Positions 42,740 through 52,977 of a DNA stretch of 64,000 bases are shown here, in pieces. Below the pieces are notes generated by a model. It did no database searches. It saw only the letters and a program-made list of their open reading frames with translations, and was not told the origin of the DNA. The stretch is from Oceanicola sp. 502str15 (GTDB lineage Bacteria > Pseudomonadota > Alphaproteobacteria > Rhodobacterales > Rhodobacteraceae), in assembly GCF_024105635.1 (NCBI RefSeq), contig NZ_WYDQ01000001.1, positions 1,488,001 to 1,552,000 of the forward strand. The letters are read 5' to 3'. Made by a program: the position numbers and the translations under genes. Position 1 is the first letter of the stretch. Each line of letters starts with the position of its first letter.

Positions 42740-44152
42740 TCAGCCCTTCTGCGCCCGCTCCGCAATGGCAGGACGGTCCGGCTTGCCGCTCGGCAGCATC
42801 GGGATCTCTCCCGCCTCCGCCAGCACCAGCGCATCGGCCACCACCACGCGCTTTGCCACCCGCGCGCGCAGCGCTTCAAGGTCGCCGCCGGGCTCCAACA
42901 CCGCCAGCAGCGCCAGCCTGTCTCCCTCCGGCCCCCGGATCGGCGCCGCCCCGGCCTGGATCACCCCCGGCACGGTCTCGGCCAGCGCCTCGATCAGCTC
43001 GGGCGCAAACTTGTTGCCACCAAGGCTGATGATGAAGTCGTCGCGCCCCAGAAAGCACAGCGTCCCGTCCGGCGCGACAGAGACGATATCCCCCGTCTCC
43101 ACCCAGCCCTCCGGGTCGTAGATCGCGCCACCGCCGATGTAGCCCTGCACCCTGAGCTGCTCGGGCACCTTCACCGCGATGCGCCCGGCCCCCGGGGCGA
43201 GGTCGGCGTAAAGCTCCGGGTCGCGCAGCTCGTAGGTCACATGGGGCATCACCGTTCCGGCCCAACCCGCAGGCACCTCGCTCCCGTCATGGTCTCCCAT
43301 CGAGAACAGCAGCGTCTCGTTCGAGCCGCCCACCACCGTCACCACCGGCCCGTATTGCGCATGAAGCCGCGCCAGAAGCTGCGGCCCCGTCGCCCCGCCG
43401 ACCGCGCGGATGAACCCGAAGGCCGGCCCCTCGGCACCCTGCTCGGCCGCCGTCACGATATCCTGCAACACCGCCGGCGGCGCATGGAGGATCTCCGCGC
43501 CGAAGTCCTTGGCCGCCGCCAGCGTCTCCTCGACCGTGCCCCGCTGGAGGCACATGCCATGGCCGGTGACAAAGCACATCAGCGCCGCCATCAGGAAGGC
43601 CGAGGTGGTGGGGGCATAGGTCACGAGGCTCGCGCCATGCCCCTTGCCGCTCAGCTGCAAAAACCCGAGGGTCTGCGCATACCAGATGTCGGCAGATTGC
43701 CACATGTACTTGGGCAGGCCGGTCGAACCGGAGGTGGCAAAGAGCAGCCCGCCGCCGTCGATGTCCTCCGGCTCGGCGCCCTCTGCGGGCGTCATCCAGC
43801 TCTCGTCGAACACATGCCACGCCGGCCCGGCCACCTGCGCCTGCCCGGGGTCGGCAATCACGTGATCCACCTTGATGCCCCGCCCCATCGGACGCGAAGG
43901 CGCGTCGGTCAGGATCGCATCGGCCCCGCGCCGCCAGACCGCAAGGATCAGCGCCACGCGCACCACGAGGTTCTCTGAGACCGGCGCAACCCGCTGGCCC
44001 GGCACCACGCCCAGCGCCTCCAGCCGCGCGGTGCACCCGCTCACGAGCTGCGCAAACCGGGCATAGCTCACCACCTGCCCGTCCTGCGCATGCATGGCCG
44101 GAGCGTCACCGGCCTTGGCAAAGGCCGCCCGGAGCGCCGCGTTCATCGGCAT
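42740..44152 (-). CDS. AMP-binding acyl/aryl-CoA ligase family protein
   Basis: A 470-residue member of the ANL adenylating family. The P-loop is FATSGSTGLPK, the A8 hinge WVETGDIVSV (with GRDDFIISLGGNKF after it) and the A10 lysine is LPSGKPDR. It should activate a carboxylic acid as an adenylate and pass it to CoA or another acceptor. The chain is about 50 residues shorter than typical acyl-CoA ligases. No carrier protein or synthase is beside it. The start is 4 bases after the beta-barrel gene; two ATG codons (44152, 44146) are possible. Confidence 0.85.
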   Translation of the reverse strand: MPMNAALRAAFAKAGDAPAMHAQDGQVVSYARFAQLVSGCTARLEALGVVPGQRVAPVSENLVVRVALILAVWRRGADAILTDAPSRPMGRGIKVDHVIADPGQAQVAGPAWHVFDESWMTPAEGAEPEDIDGGGLLFATSGSTGLPKYMWQSADIWYAQTLGFLQLSGKGHGASLVTYAPTTSAFLMAALMCFVTGHGMCLQRGTVEETLAAAKDFGAEILHAPPAVLQDIVTAAEQGAEGPAFGFIRAVGGATGPQLLARLHAQYGPVVTVVGGSNETLLFSMGDHDGSEVPAGWAGTVMPHVTYELRDPELYADLAPGAGRIAVKVPEQLRVQGYIGGGAIYDPEGWVETGDIVSVAPDGTLCFLGRDDFIISLGGNKFAPELIEALAETVPGVIQAGAAPIRGPEGDRLALLAVLEPGGDLEALRARVAKRVVVADALVLAEAGEIPMLPSGKPDRPAIAERAQKG

Positions 44153-44156
44153 CGGA

Positions 44157-44744
44157 TCAGAACTTGTAGGTCGCGTTCGCGCTGATGGCGCGGTTCTTCC
44201 ACTCTGCCACCTTCTCGCCGTCGGTGGTTTCCATGTCGTCGTGAATGATCTCGATGCCCACATCGAACTTGTCATTCACGCTGTAGCCCATGCCGAGCGC
44301 GAGGGTGCGGCCCTCGAAGGTCGAGGCTTCATTGTCGGAGCCGGGGTAGAAATCGCCCTTGGCAATCGCGTAGCCGGTGGCCGCGTAGAGATCGAGATCG
44401 CCGGTGCGGAAGCCGCCCAGCAGACGGGCGCGGTGCAACTGGTCGAGCGAGCCGCCCGAGGAGTTGCCGAAATTGTCGGTGCCGCCGATGGCAAAGCCGA
44501 GAGACAGATCGCCGCCCACGTAGAAGCCGCGCTGCCCCAGCGGGTATTTCACATCCCCGATCAGCTTGAACAGGCGGTAGCTGTCGCTGCCCCGGTCATC
44601 GATGCTGCCGAGGAACTCGGTGCCAAAGGTGCCTTCGCCGTACTCCAGCGCCGTGCCGAAACTGAACTCCTGCGCAGCGGCAGGCAGGGCGGCGGCAAGG
44701 GCAATGATGGAAACGGCGGCAAGCTTGGGGGAAGGTCTTTTCAT
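44157..44744 (-). CDS. Outer-membrane beta-barrel protein
   Basis: A 195-residue protein with a signal peptide ending LPAAAQ. The mature chain is a run of alternating hydrophobic beta strands (FSFGTALEYGEG, LDLYAATGYAIAKG, DKFDVGIEIIHDDME) and ends in aromatic Phe (ANATYKF), the usual signal for insertion by the Bam complex. The length fits an eight-strand OmpA/OmpW-like barrel. Its function is unknown. It is followed 4 bases later by the AMP-ligase gene, an unusual partner, suggesting a joint transcript but not a joint pathway. Confidence 0.85.
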   Translation of the reverse strand: MKRPSPKLAAVSIIALAAALPAAAQEFSFGTALEYGEGTFGTEFLGSIDDRGSDSYRLFKLIGDVKYPLGQRGFYVGGDLSLGFAIGGTDNFGNSSGGSLDQLHRARLLGGFRTGDLDLYAATGYAIAKGDFYPGSDNEASTFEGRTLALGMGYSVNDKFDVGIEIIHDDMETTDGEKVAEWKNRAISANATYKF

Positions 44745-44847
44745 GTCGGCTCCAGAGGGCCCTTATGGGCCAGATTGGCGATACGGCTCGCAGGGCACGA
44801 CGCCCCATCACTCGGACCCGGTTTTTCTACCCGCTTTACCCTCGGTT

Positions 44848-44884
44848 AACAAAGCAAAAGCCGCCGCGAGTCTCTCGCGGCGGC
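44848..44884 (-). terminator. Rho-independent terminator of pntAB
   Basis: On the minus strand GCCGCCGCGAG pairs perfectly with CTCGCGGCGGC (loop AGA), then TTTTGCTTTGTT. It begins 26 bases after the pntB stop. Confidence 0.92.
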
Positions 44885-44909
44885 CATATCTGCCAGCTTA
44901 TGTGGCTAT

Positions 44910-46337
44910 TTAGTCGATCATCGGCAGCAGCTTGTTCACCGAGTCCTTCGCATCGCCGTAGAACATCCGCGTGTTGTCCTTGAAGAACAGCGGGTTCTCG
45001 ATCCCCGAGTAGCCCGTGCCCTGCCCCCGCTTGGAGACGAACACCTGCTTGGCCTTCCAGACTTCAAGCACCGGCATCCCCGCGATGGGAGAGTTCGGGT
45101 CGTCCTGCGCGGCCGGGTTCACGATGTCGTTCGAGCCGATGACGATGACCACGTCGGTATCGGGGAAATCGTCGTTGATCTCGTCCATCTCCAGCACGAT
45201 GTCGTAAGGAACTTTCGCCTCGGCCAGCAGCACGTTCATGTGCCCGGGCAGTCGGCCCGCGACAGGGTGGATCGCAAAGCGCACCTCCTTGCCGGCGGCG
45301 CGCAGCTTGCGGGTCAGCTCGCTGACCGCGCCCTGCGCCTGCGCCACGGCCATGCCGTAGCCGGGCACGATCACCACCGAGTCGGCCTCGTTCAGCGCGT
45401 TGGCCACGCCATCGGCCTCGATCGCCACCTGCTCGCCTTCCACGGCCATCTGCTCGCCGCCCCCGCCGCCGAAGCCGCCGAGGATCACGCTCACGAATTG
45501 CCGGTTCATGGCCTTGCACATGATGTAGCTCAGGATCGCGCCCGAGGAGCCCACGAGGGCACCCACCACGATCAGCAGGTCGTTGCCGAGGCTGAAACCG
45601 ATCGCCGCCGCCGCCCAGCCCGAGTAGCTGTTGAGCATCGAAACAACCACCGGCATGTCGGCGCCGCCGATGCCCATGATGAGATGGTAGCCGATAAACA
45701 GCGCGCAGAGCGTCATCACGAAGAGCGGAAAGAACCCGCCGGTGTTGGCATACCACAGCAGGCAGATGACCGAGAGCGCCGCCGCGCCCGCGTTCAGCAT
45801 ATGCCCGCCCGGCAGCTTGGTGGCCGCCGAGGTCAGCTTGCCGGCCAGCTTGCCATAGGCGACGACGGAGCCGGTGAAAGTCACCGCGCCGATGAACACG
45901 CCCAGAAACAGCTCGACGGCCAGAATGTTCAGCTCGACGGCAGACTTGTGCGCAACCAGCTGAGCAAAGGTGCCAACCACCTCAGCGCCATGCGCCCCTT
46001 CCACGGCCTTCACCGTGAAATGGGCGTTGAAGCCGACGAACACCGCCGCCAGGCCGACGAGCGAGTGCATCGCCGCCACAAGCTGCGGCATCTCCGTCAT
46101 CTGAACCTTGGTGGCGACCATGTAGCCGATCGCCCCGCCGCCCGCGATGAGCAGCAGCGTCAGCAGCCACAGGCCCGATCCGGGGCCGATGAGCGTGGCG
46201 ACAACCGCCAGCCCCATGCCGACAATGCCGTACCAGACAGCTCGCTTGGCGCTTTCCTGGCCCGAAAGCCCGCCCAGCGAGAGGATGAAAAGAACCGCCG
46301 AGACAACGTAGGCGGCCGTAGTGAATCCGAAATCCAT
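44910..46337 (-). CDS. pntB: NAD(P) transhydrogenase subunit beta
   Basis: A 475-residue inner-membrane subunit. The N-terminal half has about eight membrane helices, which with PntA form the proton channel. The C-terminal dIII domain binds [19 protein letters not shown], then [13 protein letters not shown], and [17 protein letters not shown]. The complex uses the proton gradient to drive NADH to NADPH conversion. It starts 13 bases after pntA. The family length is about 460, so it is complete. A strong terminator follows. Confidence 0.97.
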   Translation of the reverse strand: MDFGFTTAAYVVSAVLFILSLGGLSGQESAKRAVWYGIVGMGLAVVATLIGPGSGLWLLTLLLIAGGGAIGYMVATKVQMTEMPQLVAAMHSLVGLAAVFVGFNAHFTVKAVEGAHGAEVVGTFAQLVAHKSAVELNILAVELFLGVFIGAVTFTGSVVAYGKLAGKLTSAATKLPGGHMLNAGAAALSVICLLWYANTGGFFPLFVMTLCALFIGYHLIMGIGGADMPVVVSMLNSYSGWAAAAIGFSLGNDLLIVVGALVGSSGAILSYIMCKAMNRQFVSVILGGFGGGGGEQMAVEGEQVAIEADGVANALNEADSVVIVPGYGMAVAQAQGAVSELTRKLRAAGKEVRFAIHPVAGRLPGHMNVLLAEAKVPYDIVLEMDEINDDFPDTDVVIVIGSNDIVNPAAQDDPNSPIAGMPVLEVWKAKQVFVSKRGQGTGYSGIENPLFFKDNTRMFYGDAKDSVNKLLPMID

Positions 46338-46350
46338 TGCTCAGGCCCCC

Positions 46351-47922
46351 TTACGATTTCTGGAACATGGCGAGCATGCGCCGGGTGACGAGGAAACCGC
46401 CGAAGATGTTGATCCCGGCCATGAAGACCGAGAGCGCGGCGAGCAGCACCACGATGAACGAGCCGGAGCCCATCTGCATCAGGGCGCCAAGGATGATGAT
46501 CGAGGAGATCGCGTTGGTCACGGCCATCAGAGGCGTGTGCAGGCTGTGCGACACGTTCCAGATCACCTGGAAGCCGACGAAGACCGAGAGCACGAAAACG
46601 ATGAAGTGCTGCATGAAGCTCGCCGGGGCCACCAGACCCACGGCCAGCAGCAGCGCCGCACCCACGGCGATCAGCGTCACCTGTTGCTTGGTCTGCGCCT
46701 TGAAGGCGGCCACCTCGGCGGCGCGCTTCTCCTCGGGCGTCAGCTCCTTGGGCTTTTCCCGCTTCACGGCCGCAATCGCCTGAACCTTCGGCGGCGGCGG
46801 CGGGAAGGTGACTTCGCCCGCATGGGCCACGGTCGCGCCCCGGATCACGTCATCTTCCATGTTGTGGTCGATGACACCGTCCTTCTCGGGGGTGAGATCG
46901 GTCAGCATGTGACGGATGTTGGTGGCATAGAGCGTGGAGGACTGGGTCGCCATCCGGCTCGGGAAGTCGGTGTAGCCCACGATGGTCACGCCATTGTCGG
47001 TCACGATCTTCTCGTCGGCCTTGGTCAGCTCGCAGTTGCCGCCGCGCTCTGCGGCAAGGTCCACGATCACCGAACCGGGCTTCATCATCTCGACCATATC
47101 GGCGGTCCAGAGCACGGGCGCGGCGCGGCCCGGGATCAGCGCGGTACAGATGACGATGTCGATCTCGGGGGCCAGCTCGCGGAACTTCTCGAGCTGCTTC
47201 TCGCGGAACTCGGGGCTGGAGGGGGCCGCATAGCCGCCCGTCGCCGCACCGTCCTGCTGGGCTTCCTCGAAGTCGAGGAAGACGAACTCTGCGCCCATGC
47301 TCTCGATCTGCTCGGCCACTTCGGGGCGCACATCGAAGGCATAGGTGATCGCGCCGAGCGAGGTGGAGGTGCCGATCGCGGCCAACCCGGCCACACCTGC
47401 GCCCACCACCAGCACCTTGGCCGGGGGCACCTTGCCCGCCGCCGTCACCTGCCCGGTGAAGAAGCGGCCAAAGTTGTTGCCCGCCTCAATCACGGCGCGA
47501 TAGCCGGCGATGTTGGCCATCGACGAAAGCGCATCCATCTTCTGGGCGCGGCTGATGCGGGGCACCATCTCCATGGCAACCACGGTGCTGCCCTTCTTGG
47601 CCAGCGCGCTCATCTGCTTTTCGTTCTCGGCCGGAGCGAAGAAGGAAATGAGGGTCTGCCCCTCGCGCATCCGCTTGGCCTCGGTGTCGGTCGGGATGCG
47701 CACCTTGGCGATCACATCGGCCTCTTTCCACAGTGCCGCCGGGGTCTTCACCACGGTGACACCTGCCGCCTCATAGGCCGCATCGGAGAACCCGGCCTTT
47801 TCGCCGGCTCCGGTTTCGATCAGGCACTCATGTCCGAGCTTTTGCAATTGTGTCGCCGAATCCGGCGTCATGGCCACGCGGTTCTCGCCGTCGAGAACTT
47901 CCTTGGGCGTTCCGATTTTCAA
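46351..47922 (-). CDS. pntA: NAD(P) transhydrogenase subunit alpha (fused alpha1-alpha2 form)
   Basis: A 523-residue subunit combining the soluble NAD(H)-binding dI domain (residues 1-390) and the first membrane helices (about 420-510). The dI domain shows [18 protein letters not shown] and [15 protein letters not shown], and the opening [10 protein letters not shown] is canonical, which forces a TTG start at 47922. The linker [12 protein letters not shown] joins the two parts. AAGGGGG lies upstream. Many alphaproteobacteria have split alpha subunits; here they are fused as in E. coli. It is first in the pntAB operon. Confidence 0.96.
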   Translation of the reverse strand: MKIGTPKEVLDGENRVAMTPDSATQLQKLGHECLIETGAGEKAGFSDAAYEAAGVTVVKTPAALWKEADVIAKVRIPTDTEAKRMREGQTLISFFAPAENEKQMSALAKKGSTVVAMEMVPRISRAQKMDALSSMANIAGYRAVIEAGNNFGRFFTGQVTAAGKVPPAKVLVVGAGVAGLAAIGTSTSLGAITYAFDVRPEVAEQIESMGAEFVFLDFEEAQQDGAATGGYAAPSSPEFREKQLEKFRELAPEIDIVICTALIPGRAAPVLWTADMVEMMKPGSVIVDLAAERGGNCELTKADEKIVTDNGVTIVGYTDFPSRMATQSSTLYATNIRHMLTDLTPEKDGVIDHNMEDDVIRGATVAHAGEVTFPPPPPKVQAIAAVKREKPKELTPEEKRAAEVAAFKAQTKQQVTLIAVGAALLLAVGLVAPASFMQHFIVFVLSVFVGFQVIWNVSHSLHTPLMAVTNAISSIIILGALMQMGSGSFIVVLLAALSVFMAGINIFGGFLVTRRMLAMFQKS

Positions 47923-48095
47923 CGGATGGTCCCCCTTCCCTCATATGTCGCCGCTTTCCGCAGCGTCTGGCAGCGGGGTCTATCTATCACTCAGGGTAAT
48001 TTTGTTACAAGCCGATCCCTGCATATCGCCCCGAAAGTCTGCGTTCCACCGAGCCAAAGCGGTACGAAGGCGCCTCGCGGGGCGGATCGGCGGCG

Positions 48096-48875
48096 TCAGC
48101 CGACGCTTTTGAGGCCCGGACGGCGGCCCTCGGCACGCCACTCGCGCACCGCACAGCCGAAGGCTTCGAACAGCGGGCGACTCACCGGGTCTTCCGCGGC
48201 GTTGTACTCGGGGTGCCATTGCACCGAGAGCGTGAAGCCCGGCGCATCGCGCACCACGATCGCCTCCGGAGTGCCGTCAGGGGCCGTCCCCTCGATGTGA
48301 ATGCGCGGCCCGGGGTTCTTGATACCCTGCCCGTGCAGCGTGTTGGTCATCACCTCGCGCGCGCCAAAGACCTTCTCGAACTGCCCGCCCTCTTCCAGCG
48401 TCACCTTGTGGCGCAGGGCGAACTTCTCCTCGATGGTGCCGTCTGGGGGCATCCGGTGGTTCATCCGGCCCGGAAGCTCGCGGATCTCGGGGTGCAGCGT
48501 GCTGCCCATGGCCACGGCAACTTCCTGAAAGCCCCGGCAGATACCCAGGATCGGCTGGCCCTTCTCCACGCAGGCGCGGATCAGCGGCAGCGCCACCGCA
48601 TCGCGGGCCCGGTCAAAGGCGCCATGGGCCTCGGTCTCGGCCTCGCCGTATTCCTCGGGGTGCACATTGGGCCGCCCGCCGGGAAAGACGAAGCCGTCGC
48701 ACATCTCCATCAGCTCCGCCACGCTCACGAAGCGCGGATCGGCCGGGATCAGCACCGGCATCGCGCCCGTCACCTGCGCCACCGCATCACTGTTCATCGT
48801 CCCGCCCGCGTGAACGGGGTATTGCTCGTTCATCAGGTGAGAGTTGCAGATGATACCAACGATGGGACGTGTCAT
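48096..48875 (-). CDS. Gamma-glutamyl-gamma-aminobutyrate hydrolase family protein (C26 peptidase)
   Basis: A 259-residue class I glutamine amidotransferase-like hydrolase (PuuD group). The nucleophile is C113 in GICRGFQEVA, and the His/Glu of the triad lie in SVQWHPEY near residue 228. FVFPGGRPNVHPEEYGE is the typical loop. PuuD frees GABA from gamma-glutamyl-GABA in putrescine breakdown; related enzymes act on other gamma-glutamyl amides. An ornithine decarboxylase at 38.7 kb makes putrescine, but the genes are not adjacent, so the polyamine link is only a hint. Confidence 0.87.
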   Translation of the reverse strand: MTRPIVGIICNSHLMNEQYPVHAGGTMNSDAVAQVTGAMPVLIPADPRFVSVAELMEMCDGFVFPGGRPNVHPEEYGEAETEAHGAFDRARDAVALPLIRACVEKGQPILGICRGFQEVAVAMGSTLHPEIRELPGRMNHRMPPDGTIEEKFALRHKVTLEEGGQFEKVFGAREVMTNTLHGQGIKNPGPRIHIEGTAPDGTPEAIVVRDAPGFTLSVQWHPEYNAAEDPVSRPLFEAFGCAVREWRAEGRRPGLKSVG

Positions 48876-49470
48876 GAGCGTGATCCTGCCATATGCCTTG
48901 GCCAGACTATAGACTTGCGCGATGAAGGCTTAAAGTCGCGTGTCTATTGCACAGGCGCACAGCACTATGGGCCCCATATGCGCAACCGGCGGGCAGAAAT
49001 TGGCCCCAAAACGCGCAGCCGCCACCGCCCTTCCCCCGCCAAACCTGCAACATTCACCACGCCCGCGTGACACAGACCGGCCCGATCCATCACGCCGCAG
49101 TCAGCCGGTTGAAACACCAGCACACACGGCGCCGTGATCGCCCGCGAGCAAGCAGGCCCCGGCGGGAGGATATTGTGACACAACGGTTTTTCGGCCCCCG
49201 ATTTGTCTCAGGACATATCGCCTGCCTTTTCTCATTGCGTCTCCGCTAAACGCCCCGCCCCGCGCGACAAGCCCCGCTCGTGTTTTCGTGATGCGCGCAA
49301 CTGCACAGCAACCACCGCAAGTTTTGCCATTTTTCCAGACGGTTGGATGACCCATTTCCTAATCACGACCAGCGGACACCGACGCTCTCGGGATGAGGGC
49401 AGCCCGCCGGACACCAAACCCAACAGCCCAAAACGGGCACCGCACATATGATGCATAAGGAGACATGATC
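48876..49470. other. Intergenic stretch without a gene (595 bases)
   Basis: I see no convincing gene here. Frames at 48940-49137, 48947-49249 and 49203-49451 give odd amino-acid composition and no ribosome site. The right end contains AAGGAG (49457-49462) for the exported repeat protein gene. Both flanking genes run outward, so two promoters must lie within. Confidence 0.55.
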
Positions 49471-49848
49471 ATGACTTTCACCAAAACCTCTATCCTCGCC
49501 CTGGCCGCCGTCGCCATCACCGCCCCCGCCTTCGCCGACAACGCCTCGCTGTCGCGTTCGGTCGGTGTGGAGCCCGGCGTCTACTCCGTCGAGCAGCTGA
49601 TCCAGCTGAAAGCCCTCGACGACGGTGACAACGCGCAGCGCCAGTTCATCCTCGACAACCCCGAAGGCGCCTCCGCCGCCGTGTCCTCCAAGTCGATGAT
49701 CGGCGCTTCGGGCACCGACAAGCTGGCCGCCTCCGTGGGCGTGGCCCCCGGCGTCTACTCGACCGCACAGCTGATCGAGCTGGCCAGCCTCGACGATGGT
49801 GACCAGGCACGCCGCGCCTTCATCCTCGACAACCCGGCCGGCAACTAA
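49471..49848 (+). CDS. Exported protein with duplicated GVxPGVYS repeat (copy A)
   Basis: A 125-residue exported protein. A signal peptide (ending APAFA) is followed by two copies of a roughly 35-residue unit. The first has SVGVEPGVYSVEQL then LKALDDGDNAQRQFIL; the second has SVGVAPGVYSTAQL then LASLDDGDQARRAFIL. The units share about two-thirds of their residues. No domain name is known to me. The ATG at 49471 is preferred, being 8 bases from AAGGAG; the ATG at 49465 is too close. A strong terminator follows, and a paralogue is the next gene. Confidence 0.85.
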   Translation: MTFTKTSILALAAVAITAPAFADNASLSRSVGVEPGVYSVEQLIQLKALDDGDNAQRQFILDNPEGASAAVSSKSMIGASGTDKLAASVGVAPGVYSTAQLIELASLDDGDQARRAFILDNPAGN

Positions 49849-49878
49849 GCCCGACCGGAAAGACCGGTTCCTCCCCGG

Positions 49879-49914
49879 GGCGCACGAACCATGCAGGTTC
49901 GTGCGCCTTTTTTC
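49879..49914 (+). terminator. Rho-independent terminator of repeat protein A gene
   Basis: GGCGCACGAACC pairs with GGTTCGTGCGCC (loop ATGCA), followed by six T residues, 30 bases past the stop. Confidence 0.95.
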
Positions 49915-50147
49915 GTGGTCTCGAGGGAAATCGCAGCGTTACCGCTACGCGTTTCAAACCCCGGAACAGCCCGCTTGGTTCCGCGCAGATCCGCACAGGG
50001 CATGGGGCACTTGGCCGCCTGTTACCCTGCCCTGCCCGACCCCATATGCAAGTCATCCCGAACGGGACGCCAAGAGGCCACAAAGACCCCCCCGACGCCC
50101 CAGATCTTCAACGCCCCCAAACCGGGGCACTCAAAAGGAGTTCTGTC

Positions 50148-50585
50148 ATGAAACCCGTCAAATCCACCCTGCTCGCCCTCTCCGCCGCCGCCATGCTCGC
50201 AGGCCCGGCGCTGGCCTCCGAAGCCTCGCTCTCGCGGGATGTCGGCGTTGCACCCGGCAAGTACTCGGTGCAGCAGCTGGCCCAGCTGAAAGCCCTCGAC
50301 GGCGACCAGCACAGCCAACGCGCCTATATCCTCGCCCATCCGGCCAACCCCGACGCCCAGCCCGCCCCCGAGGTGACGCGGACCCTCTACGTCATCCACC
50401 AGTCCAGGCCTCAGGGCGGCACGCCCACCGGGCAGGATGAACTGGCCGACAGCGTCGGGGTGCGCCCCGGTCTCTACTCGACCGATCAGCTGATCCGCAT
50501 CGGGGCGCTGCAAAACGGCGGCAACGGCGATCAGGCGGTGCTGGATTACATCCTCGCCCACCCAGCTGGCCCCGGCGCCAGCTGA
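50148..50585 (+). CDS. Exported protein with duplicated GVxPGxYS repeat (copy B)
   Basis: A 145-residue paralogue of the preceding gene's product. The signal peptide ends AGPALA. Two repeat units follow: DVGVAPGKYSVQQL then LKALDGDQHSQRAYIL, and SVGVRPGLYSTDQL then IGALQNGGNGDQAVLDYIL. They are separated by a longer linker (about 35 residues, with TLYVIHQSRPQ) than in copy A. AAAGGAG precedes the ATG. The pair looks like a local duplication that has since diverged. Function unknown; a periplasmic or secreted role is likely. Confidence 0.83.
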   Translation: MKPVKSTLLALSAAAMLAGPALASEASLSRDVGVAPGKYSVQQLAQLKALDGDQHSQRAYILAHPANPDAQPAPEVTRTLYVIHQSRPQGGTPTGQDELADSVGVRPGLYSTDQLIRIGALQNGGNGDQAVLDYILAHPAGPGAS

Positions 50586-50620
50586 CCCGCTCCTCAACCT
50601 CTCCGGTTGTCTCCCCAACT

Positions 50621-50649
50621 GGTGCGCGGCTCGCCCGCGCACCTTTTTT
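50621..50649 (+). terminator. Rho-independent terminator of repeat protein B gene
   Basis: GGTGCGCGG pairs with CCGCGCACC (loop CTCGC), followed by six to seven T residues, 36 bases past the stop. It faces the convergent malate synthase gene. Confidence 0.93.
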
Positions 50650-50677
50650 GCTGTGAAGGGTCGGCCCCGTGGCGCGG

Positions 50678-52855
50678 TCAGCCCTGCGCCTTGGCCTCGA
50701 TCCGCCGCGCCTGAAGGATGTTCTGGGTATAGCCCGAAGGCTCGTCGCGCCCCTTGAACACAAGGTCGCAGGCCGCCTGAAACGCCACCCCGTCAAACCC
50801 CGGCGCCATCGGCTTGTAGGCCGGATCGCCCGCGTTCTGCTGATCGACCACGACGGCCATCTTCTTCAGCGCCTCCAGCACCTGGTCCTGGCTCACCACG
50901 TCATGCAGCAGCCAGTTGGCCAGCGCCTGTGCGCTGATCCGTAGGGTGGCGCGGTCTTCCATCAGCGGCACGTCATGCACATCGGGCACCTTCGAGCAGC
51001 CAACGCCCTGATCGACCCAGCGCACCACGTAGCCCAGCAGGCTCTGGCAGTTGTTTTCCAGCTCGGTCTGGATCTCGGCGCCAGGCAGCTCGCCCTCCTG
51101 CAGCGGAATGGTCAGCAGCTCGCTGAGATCGTTGCGCACCTGCCCCTTGGCCTGCTCGTTGATCTCGAACAGCCGGGCAAAGACATCGGCCTCGTGGTAG
51201 TGGGTGGCATGCAGCACGGCAGCCGTCGGGCTCGGCACCCAGGCGGTGGTGCCGCCCATCTGCAGGTGGCCCTTCTTCTGCTCCAGCATCCCGGCCATGT
51301 CGTCGGTCATCGCCCACATGCCCTTGCCGATCTGCGCCCGCCCCTTGAGGCCGCACTGCAACGCGATATCCACGTTGCGATCCTCATAGGCGCCCAGCCA
51401 GGCTGCCGCCTTCATCCGGCCCTTGGGCACCATCGGCCCGGCCTCGATGGAGGTGTGAATCTCGTCGCCGGTCCGGTCGAGGAAGCCGGTGTTGATGAAG
51501 GCCAGCCGCTTGCTGGCGGCGGCGATGCAGGCCTTGAGGTTGGCCGAGGTGCGACGCTCCTCGTCCATGATACCGATCTTGATGGTGTTGGGCCTCAGAC
51601 CGAGGATCAGTTCGACCACCTCGAAGGTCTTGCAGACAAACTCCACCTCCTCCGGCCCGTGCATCTTGGGCTTCACGATGTAGATCGAGCCCTTGGGCGA
51701 GTTGCGCGGGCGGTCCTTGTCTTCGCCGCCGATGATGTCGTGCAGGGCGCAGAGCGGGGTGATGAAGGCATCGAGCAGCCCCTCGGGCACCCGGTTGCCC
51801 TCTTCGTCGAGCACCGCGTCGGTGTACATCAGCAGGTCGACATTGCGCACCAGCATCAGCGCCCGGCCCTTCAGCAGCGCGGGGCGGCCCTCTTTGCTTT
51901 CAAAGCCGATATCGGGGTTCAGCTCACGGATATAGGCCTTGTCGCCGGAGCCGACGGGCGCGGTCAGATCGCCCTTCATCAGCCCGAGCCAGTTGCGATA
52001 GGCCACGATCTTGTCCTCGGCGTCCACCACGGCCACCGAGTCTTCCATGTCCATGATGGTGCTGACGGCGGCTTCGAGGAAGATATCGGCAATGCCCGCC
52101 GGATCGTTCTTGCCGATCGGGTCGGCCCGGTCGATGAACATCACGATATGCAGGCCGTTGGCGCGGAAGTAGACGTCGGTGATCTTGCCCTTCTCGTCGC
52201 GGTTGCACCCGGCATATTGGCTCGGGTCGGCCAGCTCGGTCGAGTTCTTGCCGGCAATCACCATCAGCTTGCCCTGCCCGCCCGGCGCCATGGTCGACAC
52301 TTCGGCCCACGATCCCTTCTTCAGCGGCAGAACCTTGTCGAGATGCGCCTTGGCCCAGGCCACCACCTGCTTGCCACGCTCGGCGTCAAACTCGCCCTTC
52401 GGCGGCAGCGAGCCCATCGCGTTGGTGCCGTAGAGCGCATCATAGAGCGAGCCCCAGCGGGCATTGGCGGCGTTCAGGGCAAAGCGGGCGTTGGTGATCG
52501 GCACCACGAGCTGGGGGCCGCAAACAGAGCTGATCTCGGGGTCGATCCCCTCGGGCTCCACCGCAACCTCCTCCGGCTCCTCCACCAGATAGCCGATCTC
52601 GCCCAGCATCTTCATGTAGGCGTCCATATCCGGCACGCCCCGGTTGGCGACATGCCATGCGTCGATTTTCTGCTGCAATTCCTGACGTTTGGCCAAGAGC
52701 TCGGCGTTGCGCGGTGCAAAGACCTTCACCAGTTTGGCAACGTTTTCCCAGACCAGATCGGCCTCTACGCCGGTGCCGGGGAGCACTTCGTTTTCGATGA
52801 AGGCGGCCAGGCCAGCGTTCCACTGCAACCCGGATTTCTCAATGCGGTCGGTCAT
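50678..52855 (-). CDS. glcB: Malate synthase G
   Basis: A 725-residue monomeric malate synthase joining glyoxylate and acetyl-CoA into malate in the glyoxylate shunt or glycolate use. Seen are DMEDSVAVVDAEDKI near the Mg site, KPKMHGPEEVEF with the TIKIGIMDEERRTSANL block around the catalytic Arg/Glu, and DRTGDEIHTSIEAGPM. The full length of G-form enzymes (about 720) is kept. No isocitrate lyase is nearby, so acetyl-CoA handling by the ethylmalonyl route cannot be excluded; many Rhodobacterales use malate synthase alone this way. Confidence 0.96.
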   Translation of the reverse strand: MTDRIEKSGLQWNAGLAAFIENEVLPGTGVEADLVWENVAKLVKVFAPRNAELLAKRQELQQKIDAWHVANRGVPDMDAYMKMLGEIGYLVEEPEEVAVEPEGIDPEISSVCGPQLVVPITNARFALNAANARWGSLYDALYGTNAMGSLPPKGEFDAERGKQVVAWAKAHLDKVLPLKKGSWAEVSTMAPGGQGKLMVIAGKNSTELADPSQYAGCNRDEKGKITDVYFRANGLHIVMFIDRADPIGKNDPAGIADIFLEAAVSTIMDMEDSVAVVDAEDKIVAYRNWLGLMKGDLTAPVGSGDKAYIRELNPDIGFESKEGRPALLKGRALMLVRNVDLLMYTDAVLDEEGNRVPEGLLDAFITPLCALHDIIGGEDKDRPRNSPKGSIYIVKPKMHGPEEVEFVCKTFEVVELILGLRPNTIKIGIMDEERRTSANLKACIAAASKRLAFINTGFLDRTGDEIHTSIEAGPMVPKGRMKAAAWLGAYEDRNVDIALQCGLKGRAQIGKGMWAMTDDMAGMLEQKKGHLQMGGTTAWVPSPTAAVLHATHYHEADVFARLFEINEQAKGQVRNDLSELLTIPLQEGELPGAEIQTELENNCQSLLGYVVRWVDQGVGCSKVPDVHDVPLMEDRATLRISAQALANWLLHDVVSQDQVLEALKKMAVVVDQQNAGDPAYKPMAPGFDGVAFQAACDLVFKGRDEPSGYTQNILQARRIEAKAQG

Positions 52856-52977
52856 GAATTGTCCCTGTTCTCAAATCTGCGGCCACGTTCCGACCGACGG
52901 AGGCAGCCTAGGCCAAATGCGAGGGTGTCGCAATCTGGCCAAGGCTCAATTTGAGGCAGGGGCTGGCGTGGGGCGGC

